From: Ovis canadensis
Lineage: Eukaryota > Chordata > Mammalia > Artiodactyla > Bovidae
Reading direction: 5' to 3'
Assembly (NCBI RefSeq): GCF_042477335.2
Contig: NC_091245.1
Span: 36,962,501 to 37,026,500 of the forward strand
DNA length: 64,000 nt
In this document: piece after piece, positions 31,195 through 43,280 of the stretch
Position numbering within the stretch: the stretch's first letter is position 1
Layout of the letters: each line of letters opens with the position of its first letter
Position numbers and translations under genes: made by a program
The notes under the pieces: model-generated
Databases searched by the model: none
The model's input: only the letters and a program-made list of their open reading frames with translations
What the model was told of the DNA's origin: nothing

Positions 31195-31265
31195 TCCGCA
31201 AACATATTTTGAATGCTCACTACCTATTAGGCACTGTGCTAGGTGCCAAAGCACACAAAGGAAGG
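31195..31265 (+). repeat. ancient L2/MIR-class fragment
   Basis: The pattern GAATGCTCACTACCTATTAG, then GGCACTGTGCTAGGTGCC, is shared with the copies near 45925 and 52275. Confidence 0.5.
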
Positions 31266-33392
31266 AAAAACTAGGAGGTGAGTTGATGCCATCGTAGATG
31301 AAATTTCCTCAGAAACTAAGATTTTAAGGTTTTCAATGTTTTAAAATTAGGATTCTCCCAACTAATAGCTCATATGAAGTTTTAAACATTTGCAAAATCA
31401 GTTATTGATACCGCCCTTTTCCCGTACAGTTGGTCTCCACTGAGGAATTCTGTCATCTGATGAGATTACTAGTAAGTGTTAAATTTTTTGTTTTCTTATG
31501 TCAGAAATATCTACATAAATGGAGAGCAAATCGGAGCAGACAGAACAGGGCACAGGTGGTTTCTATTATTTGATAGTTCACTGTAGCATGTCTTCTCTAG
31601 AGAAATCTGGTATACAAGAAAACTTTTCCTTCTTTTTTTAAGGCCCTCCTTTGAGGAACACTGAGGTATAAAACAGAGTTATAGGGAAACTAAACAGCAG
31701 GAGAAATGAAGGAGTGACAGACAAAAAGCAAGGGGAGGCCTTGAGAGCAAGCGTGGTGAGTTCACGTGGCAGTTGCAGACCGTCCCTAAAGTACAGCCAA
31801 GTCCCAGGAGCACAGCCATTTACATTCTGTCTTGCTCCATCTCCGAAGAAAGTAAGTAATCGTGGGACTTTGACATGGAAGTGAGTTTTAAGTTGTCCGA
31901 AGTCTCAGACTGCTCTGCCTTTCTTTCTCTTGTGAAAAGAAAACAGGCAAGTAGTAAGGGGGTTCTGTATGTATGAGTGTGTGTTAGTGTGGTAACAGGG
32001 CAGCTGTGAGGGTCTTTTGGGAAGGTGGGTACAGATGGTGATAGAACGGAGAGGAACTATTGCATGTCTGATAAATGAAGTGCAGACAGCAGCAACCCCA
32101 ACAACAGTCTGGTGGTCCCAAATATTGGAAATTTTTTGTTCTCTGTTATATCTGCTTGTTGTTTAACCTGAAAATGAAATCTGTTTCTTTTTTTTTGTTT
32201 TGGAATCTATTTCTGCAGCCATTAATACAGGTGCTTTTCTTTGTATAGTGCACAGAACAAATGATTTGTTCTGTAATTATTTTTCAAAAGGCACATGAGA
32301 ATGGCATGGGATTATCATAGAAATTCATTCTGAGCACTGTAAATAAAAATGGCTGGGATTAGTCATAGTGACGTGGGGTACATCATGGAACTCAAGACAG
32401 ATTTCTTTGTTTGACGGTCAGGGTGAGGAGTGAGGCATACTCGATAGAGTTCATGGAATGTTAGCAGTTCATTTTCTCCAGGGAAAATCATGTTGATGTC
32501 AGATGAAACAAACCACTTGGATACAGATATCAGAATTTACTTGATGAGTTTGGGAATATCTGGGATGTTTCCTTGAAGAGTGTCTTATTTCCAAATAATG
32601 AAAGTTTTGACACCTTTGAAAATTTTTCCGTTTTTGCTACTAATCTTTAGAATCTCCCCGTCTGTCTCCTCTTTCCTTGCCCACACTTCACTCACTTGTA
32701 ATCCTGGATGACATTTTTTCAGATCTGGCCTTAATTCTGTTTTCTTTTGTCTCCCATATTTTTTCATGAAATATGAATAAAACTGAACACATTAATGATA
32801 AACAATGCTCATTATTGCTATATATTTTAAATTATATGTATTCAGGAGAATGTGACTCTATATTTGTGAGTCAGTATAATACTCTTTGCTGTTGTTTAAT
32901 CACTTATTTAGAGGAAAATTGTTTCAAGGGATTCTCATTGTCTGAGTCCGACATCTGGAAAAAGGATTGCTCATCTTTAAATTTGGAATGAGTCCCCAAT
33001 CGCAGATTCCCACCAGGGTGATGTTTCAGTAAACTCTGATGTCTTAGCCTTGGATTCTTGAGCTTTTGGAGGCAGGGGCTGAACTCTGAGAAGGGAATTC
33101 AGGACTTAAGGAACTTAGTGTTATGGAGTGACTTATGCTTCTGACAAGGCCCCTTTCAAAATGCTGTGCATTATTGAAGGTTCTTATTTGTTATCAAAAC
33201 AATAAACGCAGTGTTGAAATAAGGACAGGGTGTATTGAGACAAATGTGGGATAATTAGCACAGGTAAATTACCTTTCTGGATTGAGTAAACCAGTGGACA
33301 TGACTAACCTTGAAACTGGAGAGAGCACGTGCAAAGACATACGTGAGAATTTTAGTGCGCAGAACATATAGGGGCCGTCTGTTTCTCTGCCA
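31266..33392 (+). other. intron 2, unique sequence
   Basis: No exon or repeat recognised. Confidence 0.5.
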
Positions 33393-33463
33393 AGTCTTTA
33401 CCCACTACACACACACACGCACACACACACGTACGTGCACATATATACACATACGCACGCGAG
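33393..33463. repeat. CA-rich imperfect microsatellite
   Basis: Interrupted CA, CG and TA dinucleotides next to a partial Bov-tA copy. Confidence 0.85.
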
Positions 33464-33577
33464 TGCACGCTTGATTAGTTTTGTCTGACTCTTTGCAACC
33501 CTATGGACCGTAGCTTGCCAGACTCCTTTCTCCCTGGGGTTTTCCAGACAAGAACACTGGAATGGTTTGCCAAATCA
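33464..33577 (-). mobile_element. Bov-tA SINE, partial
   Basis: Only the body is present (GTCTGACTCTTTGCAACCC, then CAAGAACACTGGAATGGTTT); the tRNA-like head is missing, so the copy is truncated. Confidence 0.85.
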
Positions 33578-36500
33578 GAATAAATAAATTATAATTCTGA
33601 CAATAAAGCTTTGGTGACATTGGACTTATTTATAAAAATTATATAGGCTATTTGTTTTTCTGGCTGAGATCTTGGTGTTCGCTTTTACCACAACTGTTTA
33701 CCTAGAAAAAATGATTTGGCGGTGATAGAGTAGTGTAGACATTGCTCCACTGTGTATGTGAAGAAATCCGTTTCTATATTACAGCAACAGTGATTTGTCA
33801 AGTACCTACTGTGTGCTAGCTACTCTGATAGGAGAGGGAGAAAGGATTTTAATTTCATGCTGTTAAATTTGTGAAGAGCACAATCTTGATTAAAAAGGGA
33901 ACCCTCTCCTCAGGATGAACACACATATTTTCTGGTTTTGAATCACATACAGTCCTGTTCTACAGGGAAAGTGTCTGTCAATCATAGCCTTATCTCTAGT
34001 GAGCGTTTCCAGTTTGTTTGTCTATCCTCGCTGAATAGGATAGATTTTGGCATGGTTACTTCTCCTAAGTTGGGAGAGGCCAAGGGCAGTAGTGGTAGAA
34101 AAGGTAAAGATCCAAATTAAGGAGCGGGGTCCAATTATATACGATGAACTCACACGTCCCCCCACTCCTATCCAATACTTTACTCTCATTAAAACTGGTA
34201 GACCAATTTCATTAGCTCCAAAATGCACCAGCATATGTAAATCTTCTTTGTTTAATTGGAGACCTATTGATTGTAGGTAACATAAGCCTCTCTAAGGGAA
34301 ACAGAACCCAACTGAAGATAAGAGTTTCTTCCCCCCAACACATACAGCATTCACAATTTTATTTCTCTAGGCATGTTCATTATCAAAACCATTCCACTGC
34401 AGACTTTCCCAGAAAGTGTTTCTGTCTGGCCCTGTTTTCATATCTAAAAGCTCCTACTGGTTTCAGCAAAGGATAATGGAAGGATTTTGATGGAATATGC
34501 ATTTTTTTAACTAAAACTTTAATAATAGAAAAACTTATAAAATCATATGAAAAATAATTTGCTTTAAAGAGAGTGGGAATAAGTCTTCTTTTGTGTTTTC
34601 ATAGACTGCTAAAAGGGACCAAATTCTGTCTTCTTTGGTGAGCAACACCAGCAATGTTCCAATGAGAAATGGAAACTAGAATGTACTTTTTCCCTTAACA
34701 TTCTAATTGGATCTCAAAGTTACAGAGAGGATAGTGTACCAACCTGTACTTTGCGATGTGATATAAAGTACGGGATTTTCCCAGTGTGCTTCAGAGGACT
34801 GGGGTATCTTATAAATGTTTAAACTATAATGAGAAAATGTTCACTTACTGATATATGTTCCTGCAATTCCACTTTATTTCTGAAGTGTAAGATTCAGGTC
34901 AAGGTCAATATAGGGCTAGTTGCTTACAGGGAAGTAGGAATCTTGGGAAGGAGAAATATCTGTTTAGATATTTTATTCGTACAGTAACTCAAAAATTATC
35001 TTTAAATGACAAAAAGTAAGGTGTCAGAGAGGTAAATGTCTCTATTTTTTCCTTTCTTAAAATTATGCTAAACTTACATTTAATGTTAAAACCTTGAATT
35101 AAGAAGCACTCTAATTTTTCTATTCCTTAGAGTACTATTGATCTCTAAAGGAGATATTTAATAAGTGAAATTATAGCATCTAGGGAAAAAATTCTTCTTT
35201 TCTGATTTTGTAAGGTAGTCGATGCTGCCTTGGAATACATTGCTGGCCTTTCTTGTACTGGTCATTTTCTTTCTTTCTCCCGAGTAGCTGCTTGAACACT
35301 TCCCAGTGGGTGAGGAGTGTTTGTTCAGGTGGCACAGAGTAGAGAGATCTTGACTGGTAGAGAGTAACTTAATATCAGCCATATAACGCTTATCAGTGAA
35401 ATTCTAGCTCATTTAATTATTGCTTAATTCTCTGATTATTTTTTCTATCTGAGAGGAGAAGATTGTCTTCACTCTGGGGAAGTATGGATGGCTACATTTT
35501 GCTCTTGCAGTTTCTTAATTCACTATACCTGGTAAGGTGTTTGGAGCTAGAACACCTTTTTAAAGAATAGGGTATCTATGTACCTACAAAAATGGTGAAA
35601 TTCTGACTGGACCTGTGATGAAATAGGGAATCCTCTTGTTCAGTTCATCTTTCAGTACTGGATACCACTCATGTTTGGTTAGATTTCTAAAAACTTTGTT
35701 TTGGAGATTATTCATAGGAACTCAGGTCTGTAACCAGGTATTGAATGTTTATCATTGGAAGGAAGCTTTGTACTCATTTATCATTTCCTCTCTGCCAAGC
35801 CGCAAAAATCCTACCTTGTTGATCTTTTCTCATATATGTGATATATGATGTGTGTGTGTGAGAGAGAGAGGCTGCCTAGCTCTTTACAGCAAACCTGTAC
35901 CATCATCCTTTCTTAACCTCTTTCTAGGAATAGAAATTTCTTTGAAACCAAGCACAATCGAGAAATGAAATAGATTGTTAAAAGACTGAATGATGCATTT
36001 TAAGTCGAACAGACATGTGGATTATCTGCTGTTTCGATTTGTCCATCCTGAAGTTCCCTCCATTACCACTGTACCCTCAGTTTTTGCATGGGAATTGGAG
36101 AGTAGATGTAAAATACAAATTATTCGCACTAGTCGAGTAAAAAGGAATGAAGATTTTTTTTTTTCTAATTTGACTACTCATATATTTTCTTGGAGGAAAA
36201 AGCATTATTAAAATAATCCAAAATAGAAACTCAAATGCATTTCTTTTAAACTGTTTCTCAGACCTGTTGCTGGAGGTTCTAGGATACTGCGAAAAATCCT
36301 TTTCATAAACATTACTGGTTTGATTTCTTACTGACTTTCACTACTTTTCAGTGTGAAAATATGTGGAATTTATGACACATGGTAATGAAGACCTAGCTAC
36401 CTACTACTCAACTCAAGAAAGAGTACATTAGCAATACCTTGTATTTACTTCTATGTTCCCTAAAAATAACACCCTGATATTCCCCCCATTATCATGAGTA

Positions 36501-36613
36501 TTGTGTTTATCAACCCCCTCTTTTAAAAGAAAGGTTTTTATCGCCAATGTGTACTAAATATATTTCAGTTTTGGCTTGTTACTAAATTTTATAAACAGTA
36601 AATATACCTATAT
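33578..36613 (+). other. intron 2, unique sequence
   Basis: No exon found. A short TG/AG microsatellite occurs at 35849-35870. Confidence 0.5.
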
Positions 36614-36856
36614 GGCACTTCTTTGGTGGCTCAGACAGTAAAGAGTCTGCCTGTAATGAGGGAAACCCAGCTTTGATCCCTTGGTCAGGAAGATCCCCTG
36701 GGGAAGGGCAGGGCAACCCACTCTAGTATTCTTGACTGGAGAATTCCATGGACAGAGGAGCCTGGTGGGCTGTAGTCCATGGGGCGGAAGAGAGTCCAAC
36801 ATGACTGAGCGACTTTCACTTTCACTTTGTACACACACACATACATACATACATTG
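36614..36856 (+). mobile_element. Bov-tA SINE with AC/CATA tail
   Basis: The head has TTGGTGGCTCAGACAGTAAA and the body ends ACTGAGCGACTTTCACTTTC, followed by an AC then CATA repeat tail (about 36831-36854). Confidence 0.9.
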
Positions 36857-36930
36857 GCGCTTCTGGGAATAAGATTATGTTTCTAATATAATGTTTCTAA
36901 TGTCCTCTTGTAAAGGATGAACTGTATGGA

Positions 36931-37130
36931 GAGTTGATCCTTGAACAACACGGGTCACTTATATGCGATTTTTAAAAAATAAATAAGTATTTCAGTACTA
37001 TATGATCCAAGGTGGTTGAACCCAAGATGTGGAACTGTGGACATGGAGGGCTGACTTTCAAGTTTTATACAGATTTTCAGCTGTGCGGGGGTCAGTGCCT
37101 CTCTCCCTGTGTTGTTCCAAGGTCAACTGT
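36931..37130. mobile_element. Tigger-type DNA transposon remnant (non-autonomous)
   Basis: The ends form inverted repeats: GTTGATCCTTGAACAACACG at the left (from 36933) and GTTGTTCCAAGGTCAACTGT at the right (to 37130). These match the terminal repeats of the Tigger (TcMar) group. About 200 bp remain and no transposase is present. Confidence 0.82.
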
Positions 37131-37207
37131 ACTGTGATTTCCTCTTTTTCTTGTATAACGTGCTATTGTGTAATGGGGCAATGTGATGTTGCCAGTTTCT
37201 TGATATT

Positions 37208-39078
37208 CAGTTCAGTTATTCGCTCAGTCATGTCTGACTCTTTGAGACCCTATGGACCGCAGCACACCAGGCTTCCCTGTCCACCACCAACTCCCAGAGC
37301 TTACTCAGACTCATGTCCATTGAATCAGTGATGCCATCCAACCATCTCATCCTCTGTTGTCCCCTTCTCCTCTTGCTCTCTATCTTTCCCAGCATCAGGG
37401 TCTTTTCCAATGAGTCAGTTCTTCGCATCAGGTGGCCAAAGTATTTTAGTTTCAGCTTCAGCATCAGTCCTTCCAATGAATATTCAGGCCTGATTTCCTT
37501 TAGGATGGACTGGTTAGATCTCCTTGCCGTCCAAGAGATTCTCAAGAGCCTTCTCCAACACCACAGTTCAAAAGCATCAGTTCTCCAGGTTTGATGCATG
37601 ATACAGGGTGCTCAGGGCTGGTGCACTGGGATGACCCAGAGGGATGGGATGGGGAGGGAGGTGGAGGGGGGTTCAGAATGGGGAATACATGTACACTCAT
37701 GGCGGATTCAAATCAATGTATGGCAAAACTAGTACAATAATGCAAAGTAAAATAAATAAATAAATTAAATTAAACAAAAAACAAAAAACAAAAGCATCAA
37801 TTCTTCGGTGCTCAGTTTTCTTTATATTCCAACTCTCATATCCATGTATGACTACTGGAAACACCATAGCTTTGACTAGACGGACTTTTGTTGGCAAAGT
37901 AAATGTTTCTACTTTTTAATATGCTGTCTAGGTTGGTCATAGATTTTCTTCCAAGGAGCAAGCGTCTTTTCATTTCATGGTTGCAGTCACCATCTGCACT
38001 GGTTTTGAAGCCCAGGAAAATAAAGTCTGTCACTGTTTCCATTGTTTCCCCATCTATTTGCCATGAAGTGATGGGACTGGATGCCATGATCTTAGTTTTC
38101 TGAATGTTGAGTTTTAAGCCAACTTTTTCACTCTCCTCTTTCACTTTCATCAAGAGGCTCTTTAGTTCTTCTTTGCTTTCTGCCATAAGGGTGGTATCAT
38201 CTGCATATCTGAGGTTATTGATATTTCTCCTGGCAATCCTGATTCCAGTTTGTGCTTCATCCAGCCTGGCATTTTGCATGATGTACTCTGCATGTAAGTT
38301 AAATAAGCAGGGTGACAGTATGCAGCCTTGACATACTCCTTTCCTGATTTGGAACCAGTCTATTGTTCCATGTCCAGTTCCAACTGTTGCTTCTTGATCT
38401 GCATACACATTTCTCATGAGGCAGGTCAGGAGGTCTGGTATTCCCATGTCTTGAAGAATTTTCCACAGTTTGTTGTTATACACAGTCAAAGCCTTTGGTG
38501 TAGTCAGTAAAGCAGAAGTAGATGTTTTTCTGGAACTCTCTTGCTTTTTCAATGATCCAGTGGATAGTGACAATTTGATCTCTGGTTCCTCTGCCTTTTC
38601 TAAAACCAGCTTAAACATCAGGAAGTTCACGGTTCATGTACTTTTGAAGCCTGGCTTGGAGAATTTTGAACATTACTTTGCTAGTTTGTGAGATGAGTGC
38701 AATTGTGTGTAATTTGAGCATTCTTTGGCATTGCCTTTCTTTGGGATTGTAATGAAAACTGACCTTTTCCAGTCCTGTGGCCACTGCCGAGTTTTCCAAA
38801 TTTGCTGGCATATTGAGTGCGGCACTTTCACAGCATCATTTTAAGGGTTTGAAATAGCTCAACTGGAATTCCATCACCTCCACTAGCTTTGTGCATAGTG
38901 ATGCTTCCTAAGGCCCACTTGACTTCGCATTCCAGGATGTCTGGCTCTAGGTGAGTGATCACACAGTCGTGGTTATCTGGGTCATGAAAATCTTTTCTGT
39001 ATAGTTCTTCTGTGCATTCTTGCCACTTCTTAATATTTTCTGCTTCTGTTAGGTCCATACCATTTCTGTCCGTTATTC
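37208..39078 (-). mobile_element. BovB LINE, 5'-truncated, split by an L1 3' end
   Basis: The 3' end is at the left. It carries much of the reverse transcriptase on the minus strand: linker and early RT at 38611-39058, core RT in the open frame 38630-37836 with the catalytic YADD box at 38207-38196, and the C-terminal part at 37599-37228. An L1 piece interrupts it at 37585-37788. It ends at the right before the endonuclease. TTCTTG(A/T)TATT at 37197-37207 and 39079-39089 may be an imperfect target-site duplication. Stops and frameshifts make it inactive. Confidence 0.95.
37585..37788 (+). mobile_element. L1 LINE 3' end inserted into BovB
   Basis: A 5'-truncated ruminant L1 3' UTR (GATACAGGGTGCTCAGGGCT onward) ending in an A-rich tail (about 37749-37788). 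CAAAAGCATC(A)(G/A)TTCT occurs on both sides (37569-37584 and 37789-37804) as a 16-bp target-site duplication of BovB sequence with one mismatch. Confidence 0.9.
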
Positions 39079-39089
39079 TTCTTGTTATT

Positions 39090-39282
39090 TATTTTTCTTG
39101 TTATTAACAAGTGTTATGAACAGTAGCATGTTTTCTGGACAGTGTGTGTAAGAGCTTCTTTAGGGTATAGACCTAGAAGCAGAACTGTTGAATCATAGAG
39201 CATGTAAGTATTGCATTTTTTATAAAGATAATCTTATTTTATTAAGTAGTTGTACCTATACACCCTCTCACTGATAATTGTT
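39090..39282 (-). mobile_element. old L1 LINE, 3' UTR segment 1 of the host element
   Basis: The complement of an L1 3' UTR: the GGGTATAGACCTAGAAGCAG region and the TACACCCTCTCACTGATAA region. It continues at 40173 after a BovB insertion. Confidence 0.7.
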
Positions 39283-40172
39283 GTTCAGTCCGTAGAGTGT
39301 GTCCATCTGTTTGTGACCCCATGTACTGCAGCATGCCAGGCTTCTCTGTCCTTCACTATCTCCTGGAGTTTGTGTAAACTCATGTCCGTTGAGTTGGTGA
39401 TGCCATCCAACTATCTCATCCTCTGTCACCCCCTTTTCCTCCTGCCCTCAATCTTTCCCAGAGTCAGAGTCTTTTCCAGTGAGTCAACTCTTCACATCCT
39501 ATGGCCAAAGTACTGGAGCTTCAGCTTCAGCGTCAGTCCTTCCAATGAATATTCAGGACTGATTTCCTTTAGGATTGACTGGTTTGATCTCCTTGCAGTC
39601 CAAGGGACTCTTCAAGAGTCTTCTCCAGCACCACAGTTCAAAAGCATCTATTCTTCAGTGGTCATCTATTCTTTACAGTCCATCTCTCACATCCATACAT
39701 GACTACTGGAAAAACCATAGCTTTGAATATACCAATCTTTGTCAGCAAAGTGATATCTCTGCTTTTTAATATGCTTTTCTCCCAAGGAGCAAGTGTCTTT
39801 TAATTTAGTGGCCATGGTCACCAACTGCAGCGATTTTGGAGCCCAGGAAAATAAAATCTGTAACTGTTTCCACTTTTCCCCCATCTATATGCCGCAAAGT
39901 GATGGAACTGGATGCCATGATCTTAGTTTTTTGAATGTTGAGTTTTAAGCCAGCGTTTTCACTCTCCTCTTTCACCTTCAAGAGGCTCTTTAGTTCCTCT
40001 TCACTTTCTGCCATTACAGTGGTATCAAATTAGAAATGCAATCAAATATCAACAACCTGATATCTGAGGCTGTTGCTATTTCTACTGGCAATCTTGATTC
40101 CAGCTGAGTCATCCAACCCAGCACTTTGCATGAGGTACTCTGCATAGAAGTTAAATACTAGCAGTGTTTAAA
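39283..40172 (-). mobile_element. BovB LINE fragment inside L1
   Basis: The 3' end is at the left (TTGTTCAGTCCGTAGAGTG) and it runs through the RT C-terminus into the AESEEELKSLL region (minus-strand frame 40014-39805). It is degraded and holds a short foreign stretch near 40027-40060. The YADD region is disrupted. Confidence 0.9.
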
Positions 40173-40208
40173 AGATTCTGTTGATATTCATCCTTTCCAG
40201 CACTTGAA
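40173..40208 (-). mobile_element. old L1 LINE, segment 2
   Basis: GTGTTTAAAAGATTCTG followed by CATCCTTTCCAGCACTTG continues the L1 3' UTR from segment 1. Confidence 0.6.
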
Positions 40209-40413
40209 AAGTGAAGTGAAAGTGAAAGTCGCTCAGTCACATCTGACTCTTTGCGAACCCGTGGAGTATACAGACCGTGGAATTCTCCAGGCCAGACTAC
40301 TGGAGTGGGTAGCCATTCCCTTCTCCAGGGGGGGTCTTCCCAACCCAGGGATTGAACCCGGGTCTCCTGCATTACAGGCAGATTCTTTACCAGCTGAGCC
40401 ACCAGGGAAACCC
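40209..40413 (-). mobile_element. Bov-tA SINE inside L1
   Basis: A full-length minus-strand copy: the tail side is GTGAAAGTGAAAGTCGCTCA at the left and the tRNA-like head (GAGCCACCAGGGAAACCC complement) is at the right. Confidence 0.93.
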
Positions 40414-41089
40414 AACAGTTGCCATTGTCAAATTTTTGCTTTTTGCCATTCTGGTGGTTATAAAATGACATTTCAGTGTGGTCTTACTTTGCATTTCTAA
40501 TTTGATTGCTAATGAGATTAAGTACCTTTTTTGTATACTTATTAACCACTATCTTTCCTTTTCTGTGACATAAACACTCATGACTTTTACTCATTTTTTC
40601 TGCTTTGTTGCTTATCTTTTTTTTTGTGATTTGTAGAAGTTCTTCACACTTTCTTATTTCTGTCCCTTTGTGTTTTATGTTTGCAAATATCTTTTCATAG
40701 TTGTGGCTTGTCTTTGATTTTCCTTAAGGTATCTTTGATGACCAAAAATTCTTAATTTTAATATAAATTTTATTAATCCTTTGCTGTACAGTTAGTCCTT
40801 TTGTGTCTTAAGATATCCTTTGAGTTTAGAGATACATTGTATTTCTCATACATCTTTAAATATTCATCTCACATTTGATTTTGTATTCCCCTTGGAATTT
40901 ATTTTTGGTGTATGGTATGAGGTAGGGATCTAGTTTCCTCTTTTTCTCTGAATAATAGTTTTCACTATATCATTTATTAAATCGTTCCTCTATTTGTAAA
41001 TGATCTTCAGTGTTCTGTCGTTTATTAAGTTTTCATATTTGTGTGGGTCTGTATTTAGACTCAGTGTTCTGTTACAGTGATCAGCTTGT
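40414..41089 (-). mobile_element. old L1 LINE, segment 3
   Basis: L1 3' UTR and late ORF2 complement: CCATTCTGGTGGTTATAAAA, GTGTATGGTATGAGGTAGGG and ATCATTTATTAAATCGTTCC follow the order of an L1 read backwards. Confidence 0.8.
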
Positions 41090-41102
41090 TGGGGTATGTG
41101 TG

Positions 41103-41136
<34 letters not shown>

Positions 41137-41346
41137 CTGGGTTGCTTCATTTGTGTCTGACTCTGTGACCCTATGGACTGTAGCCTGCCAGGCTCCTCTG
41201 TCCTTGGGATTCTCTGGGCAAGAATACTGGAGTGGGCTGCCAGACCCTCCTCCAGGGGAACTTCCTGACCCAGTGATTGAAGTGGCATCTCCTGCATCTC
41301 CTGCATTGCAGGTGGATTCTTTACCACTGAGCCACCAGGGAAGCCA
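41090..41346 (-). mobile_element. Bov-tA SINE inside L1, GT-repeat tail
   Basis: The GT microsatellite (41096-41136) is the complement of the SINE tail and the tRNA-like head ends at 41346. GATCAGCTTGT flanks it at 41079-41089 and 41347-41357, an 11-bp duplication of L1 sequence. Confidence 0.95.
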
Positions 41347-41929
41347 GATCAGCTTGTCTACTCTGTATCAAATCCATGTTGTTCAGTTACTAAGACTTTA
41401 TAGTTAGTTTTGCTATCTGATAAGGCAAACCCTTTATACTTTATTTTAAGGAGTGTTTTTAATTATTCTTCACCTCTCTATTTCATATATACTTTAAAAT
41501 CATCTTGTCAAGTTTCATGAAAAATCCTATTGGGATTTTGTTTAGAAATGCATTAGATTTACAGAAGAATTTGAGGCAAATTGACATCTTTTACTGTCAG
41601 CCTTACTACATCTATGAACATGGTATGTTTCTCCATTTCCTTACATCTTATCTTTAGTAAATTGTATTACTTTTCACCCAAGTCTTGACTCTTTTTTGCA
41701 AAGCTGATTTTGTAAATTGTGTTTTGAAAAATATATTTCTGTGTTTCTAGTATAGAAATACAGTTTATGTTTGAATAGTGAGCTTTTGTGTAGCTGTATT
41801 TACATATTTTTCAGCCAGAAATTTGTCTATAAATTATTTTGTGTCTACTGTTTATATAATCATACATTTTCATTTCTGCTGTTCAAATGCTATGTTTTTA
41901 TTTTCCTTAACCTTCTTACTACCCTGGCT
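41347..41929 (-). mobile_element. old L1 LINE, segment 4 (ORF2 3' part)
   Basis: GATCAGCTTGTCTACTCTGT, CCTATTGGGATTTTGTTTAG and ATGAACATGGTATGTTTCTC match degraded L1 ORF2 on the minus strand. It ends with the 12-bp target ACTACCCTGGCT. Confidence 0.85.
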
Positions 41930-43181
41930 CCATTTCCAGTTCGAGTTCAGTTGCTCAGTTGTGTCTGATTCTTTGTGACCCCATGAATCGCAGCACGCCA
42001 GGCCTCCCTGTCCATCACCGACTCCCAGAGTTCACTCAAACTCATGTCCATTGAGTCAGTGATGTTATCCAGCCATCTCATCCTCTGTCGTCCCCTTCTC
42101 CTCCTGCCCTCAATCTTTTCCAGCATCAGGATCTTGTCAGATGAGTCAGCTCTTCGCATGTGGTAGCCAAAGTATTGGAGTTTCAGCTTCAATATCAGTC
42201 CTTCCAATGAACATCCAGGATTGATCTTTAGAGTGGACTGGTTGGATCTCCTTGCAGTCCAAGGGACTCTCAAGAGTCTTCTCCAACACCACAGTTCAAA
42301 AGCATCAATTCTTTGGCACTCAGCTTTCTTTATAGTCCAACTCTCACATCCATACATGACTACTGGAAAAACCATAGCCTTGACTAGATGGACCTTTGTT
42401 GACAAAGTAATGTCTCTGCTTAGGTTTGTCATAACTTTCCTTCCAAGGAGTAATCGTTTTTTAATTTCACGGCTACAGTCACCATCTGCAGTGATTTTGG
42501 AGCCCCCCAAAATAAAATCAGCCACTGTTTCCACTGTTTTCCCATCTATTTGCCATGAAGTGATGGGACTGGATGCCATGATCTTAATTTTCTGAATGTT
42601 GAGCTTTAAGCCCACTTTTTAACTCTCCTCTTTCACTTTCATCAAGAGGCTCTTTAGTTCTTCATTTTCTGCCATGAGGGTGGTGTCATCTGCTATTCCC
42701 ATCTCTTTCAGAATTTCCCACAGTTTGTTGTACATACACATAAGCAAAGACTTTGGCAAAGTCAGTAAAGCAGAAATAGATATTTTTCTGGAACTCTCTT
42801 GCTTTTTTGATGATCCAGCAGATGTTGGCAATTTGATCTCTGATTCTTCTACCTTTTCTAAAACCAGCTTGAACTTCTGGAAGTTCATGGTTTACGTGTT
42901 GCTGGAGCCTGGCTTGGAGAACTTTGAGCATTAATTTACTAGCGTGTGAGATGAGTGCAGTTGTGCGGTAGTTTGAGCATTCTTTGGCTTTGTCTTTCTT
43001 TGGGATTGGAATGGAAACTGACCTTTTCTAGTCCTGTGGCCACTGCTGAGTTTTCCAAATTCGGTAGCCTATTTAGTGCAGCACTTTCACAGCATCATCT
43101 TCCAGGATTTGAAATAGCTCAACTGGAATTCCGTCACCTCCACTAGCTTTGTTCATAGTGATGCTTCCTAAGGCCCACTTG
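41930..43181 (-). mobile_element. BovB LINE inside L1, with RT-core deletion
   Basis: The 3' end is at the left; RT C-terminal sequence lies at 42615-41947 and earlier RT at 42931-42619. Near 42693 the reading passes directly from KEMGI to ADDTTLMAE, so roughly 80 codons of RT core, including the Tyr of YADD, are missing. ACTACCCTGGCT flanks the insertion at 41918-41929 and 43182-43193. The element is dead. Confidence 0.95.
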
Positions 43182-43280
43182 ACTACCCTGGCTAGTACCT
43201 CCAATTCATTGTTGAATTAACCTGTGAGAGTGCATTCTTGACTTTTTCCTTGATTTCCTGTTTATTTTTTATCCATGAAT
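43182..43280 (-). mobile_element. old L1 LINE, segment 5
   Basis: TACCCTGGCTAGTACCTCCA and GTTGAATTAACCTGTGAGAG resume the L1 ORF2 complement after the BovB insertion. The right boundary is uncertain. Confidence 0.7.

Noticed and set aside
36931..37130. Inverted repeats as a regulatory hairpin
   Set aside because: The ends match Tigger terminal inverted repeats, so a transposon remnant explains them.
37836..38630. 264-residue minus-strand frame with a YADD reverse transcriptase box
   Set aside because: It belongs to a truncated BovB copy; it is not a retron or a domesticated gene.
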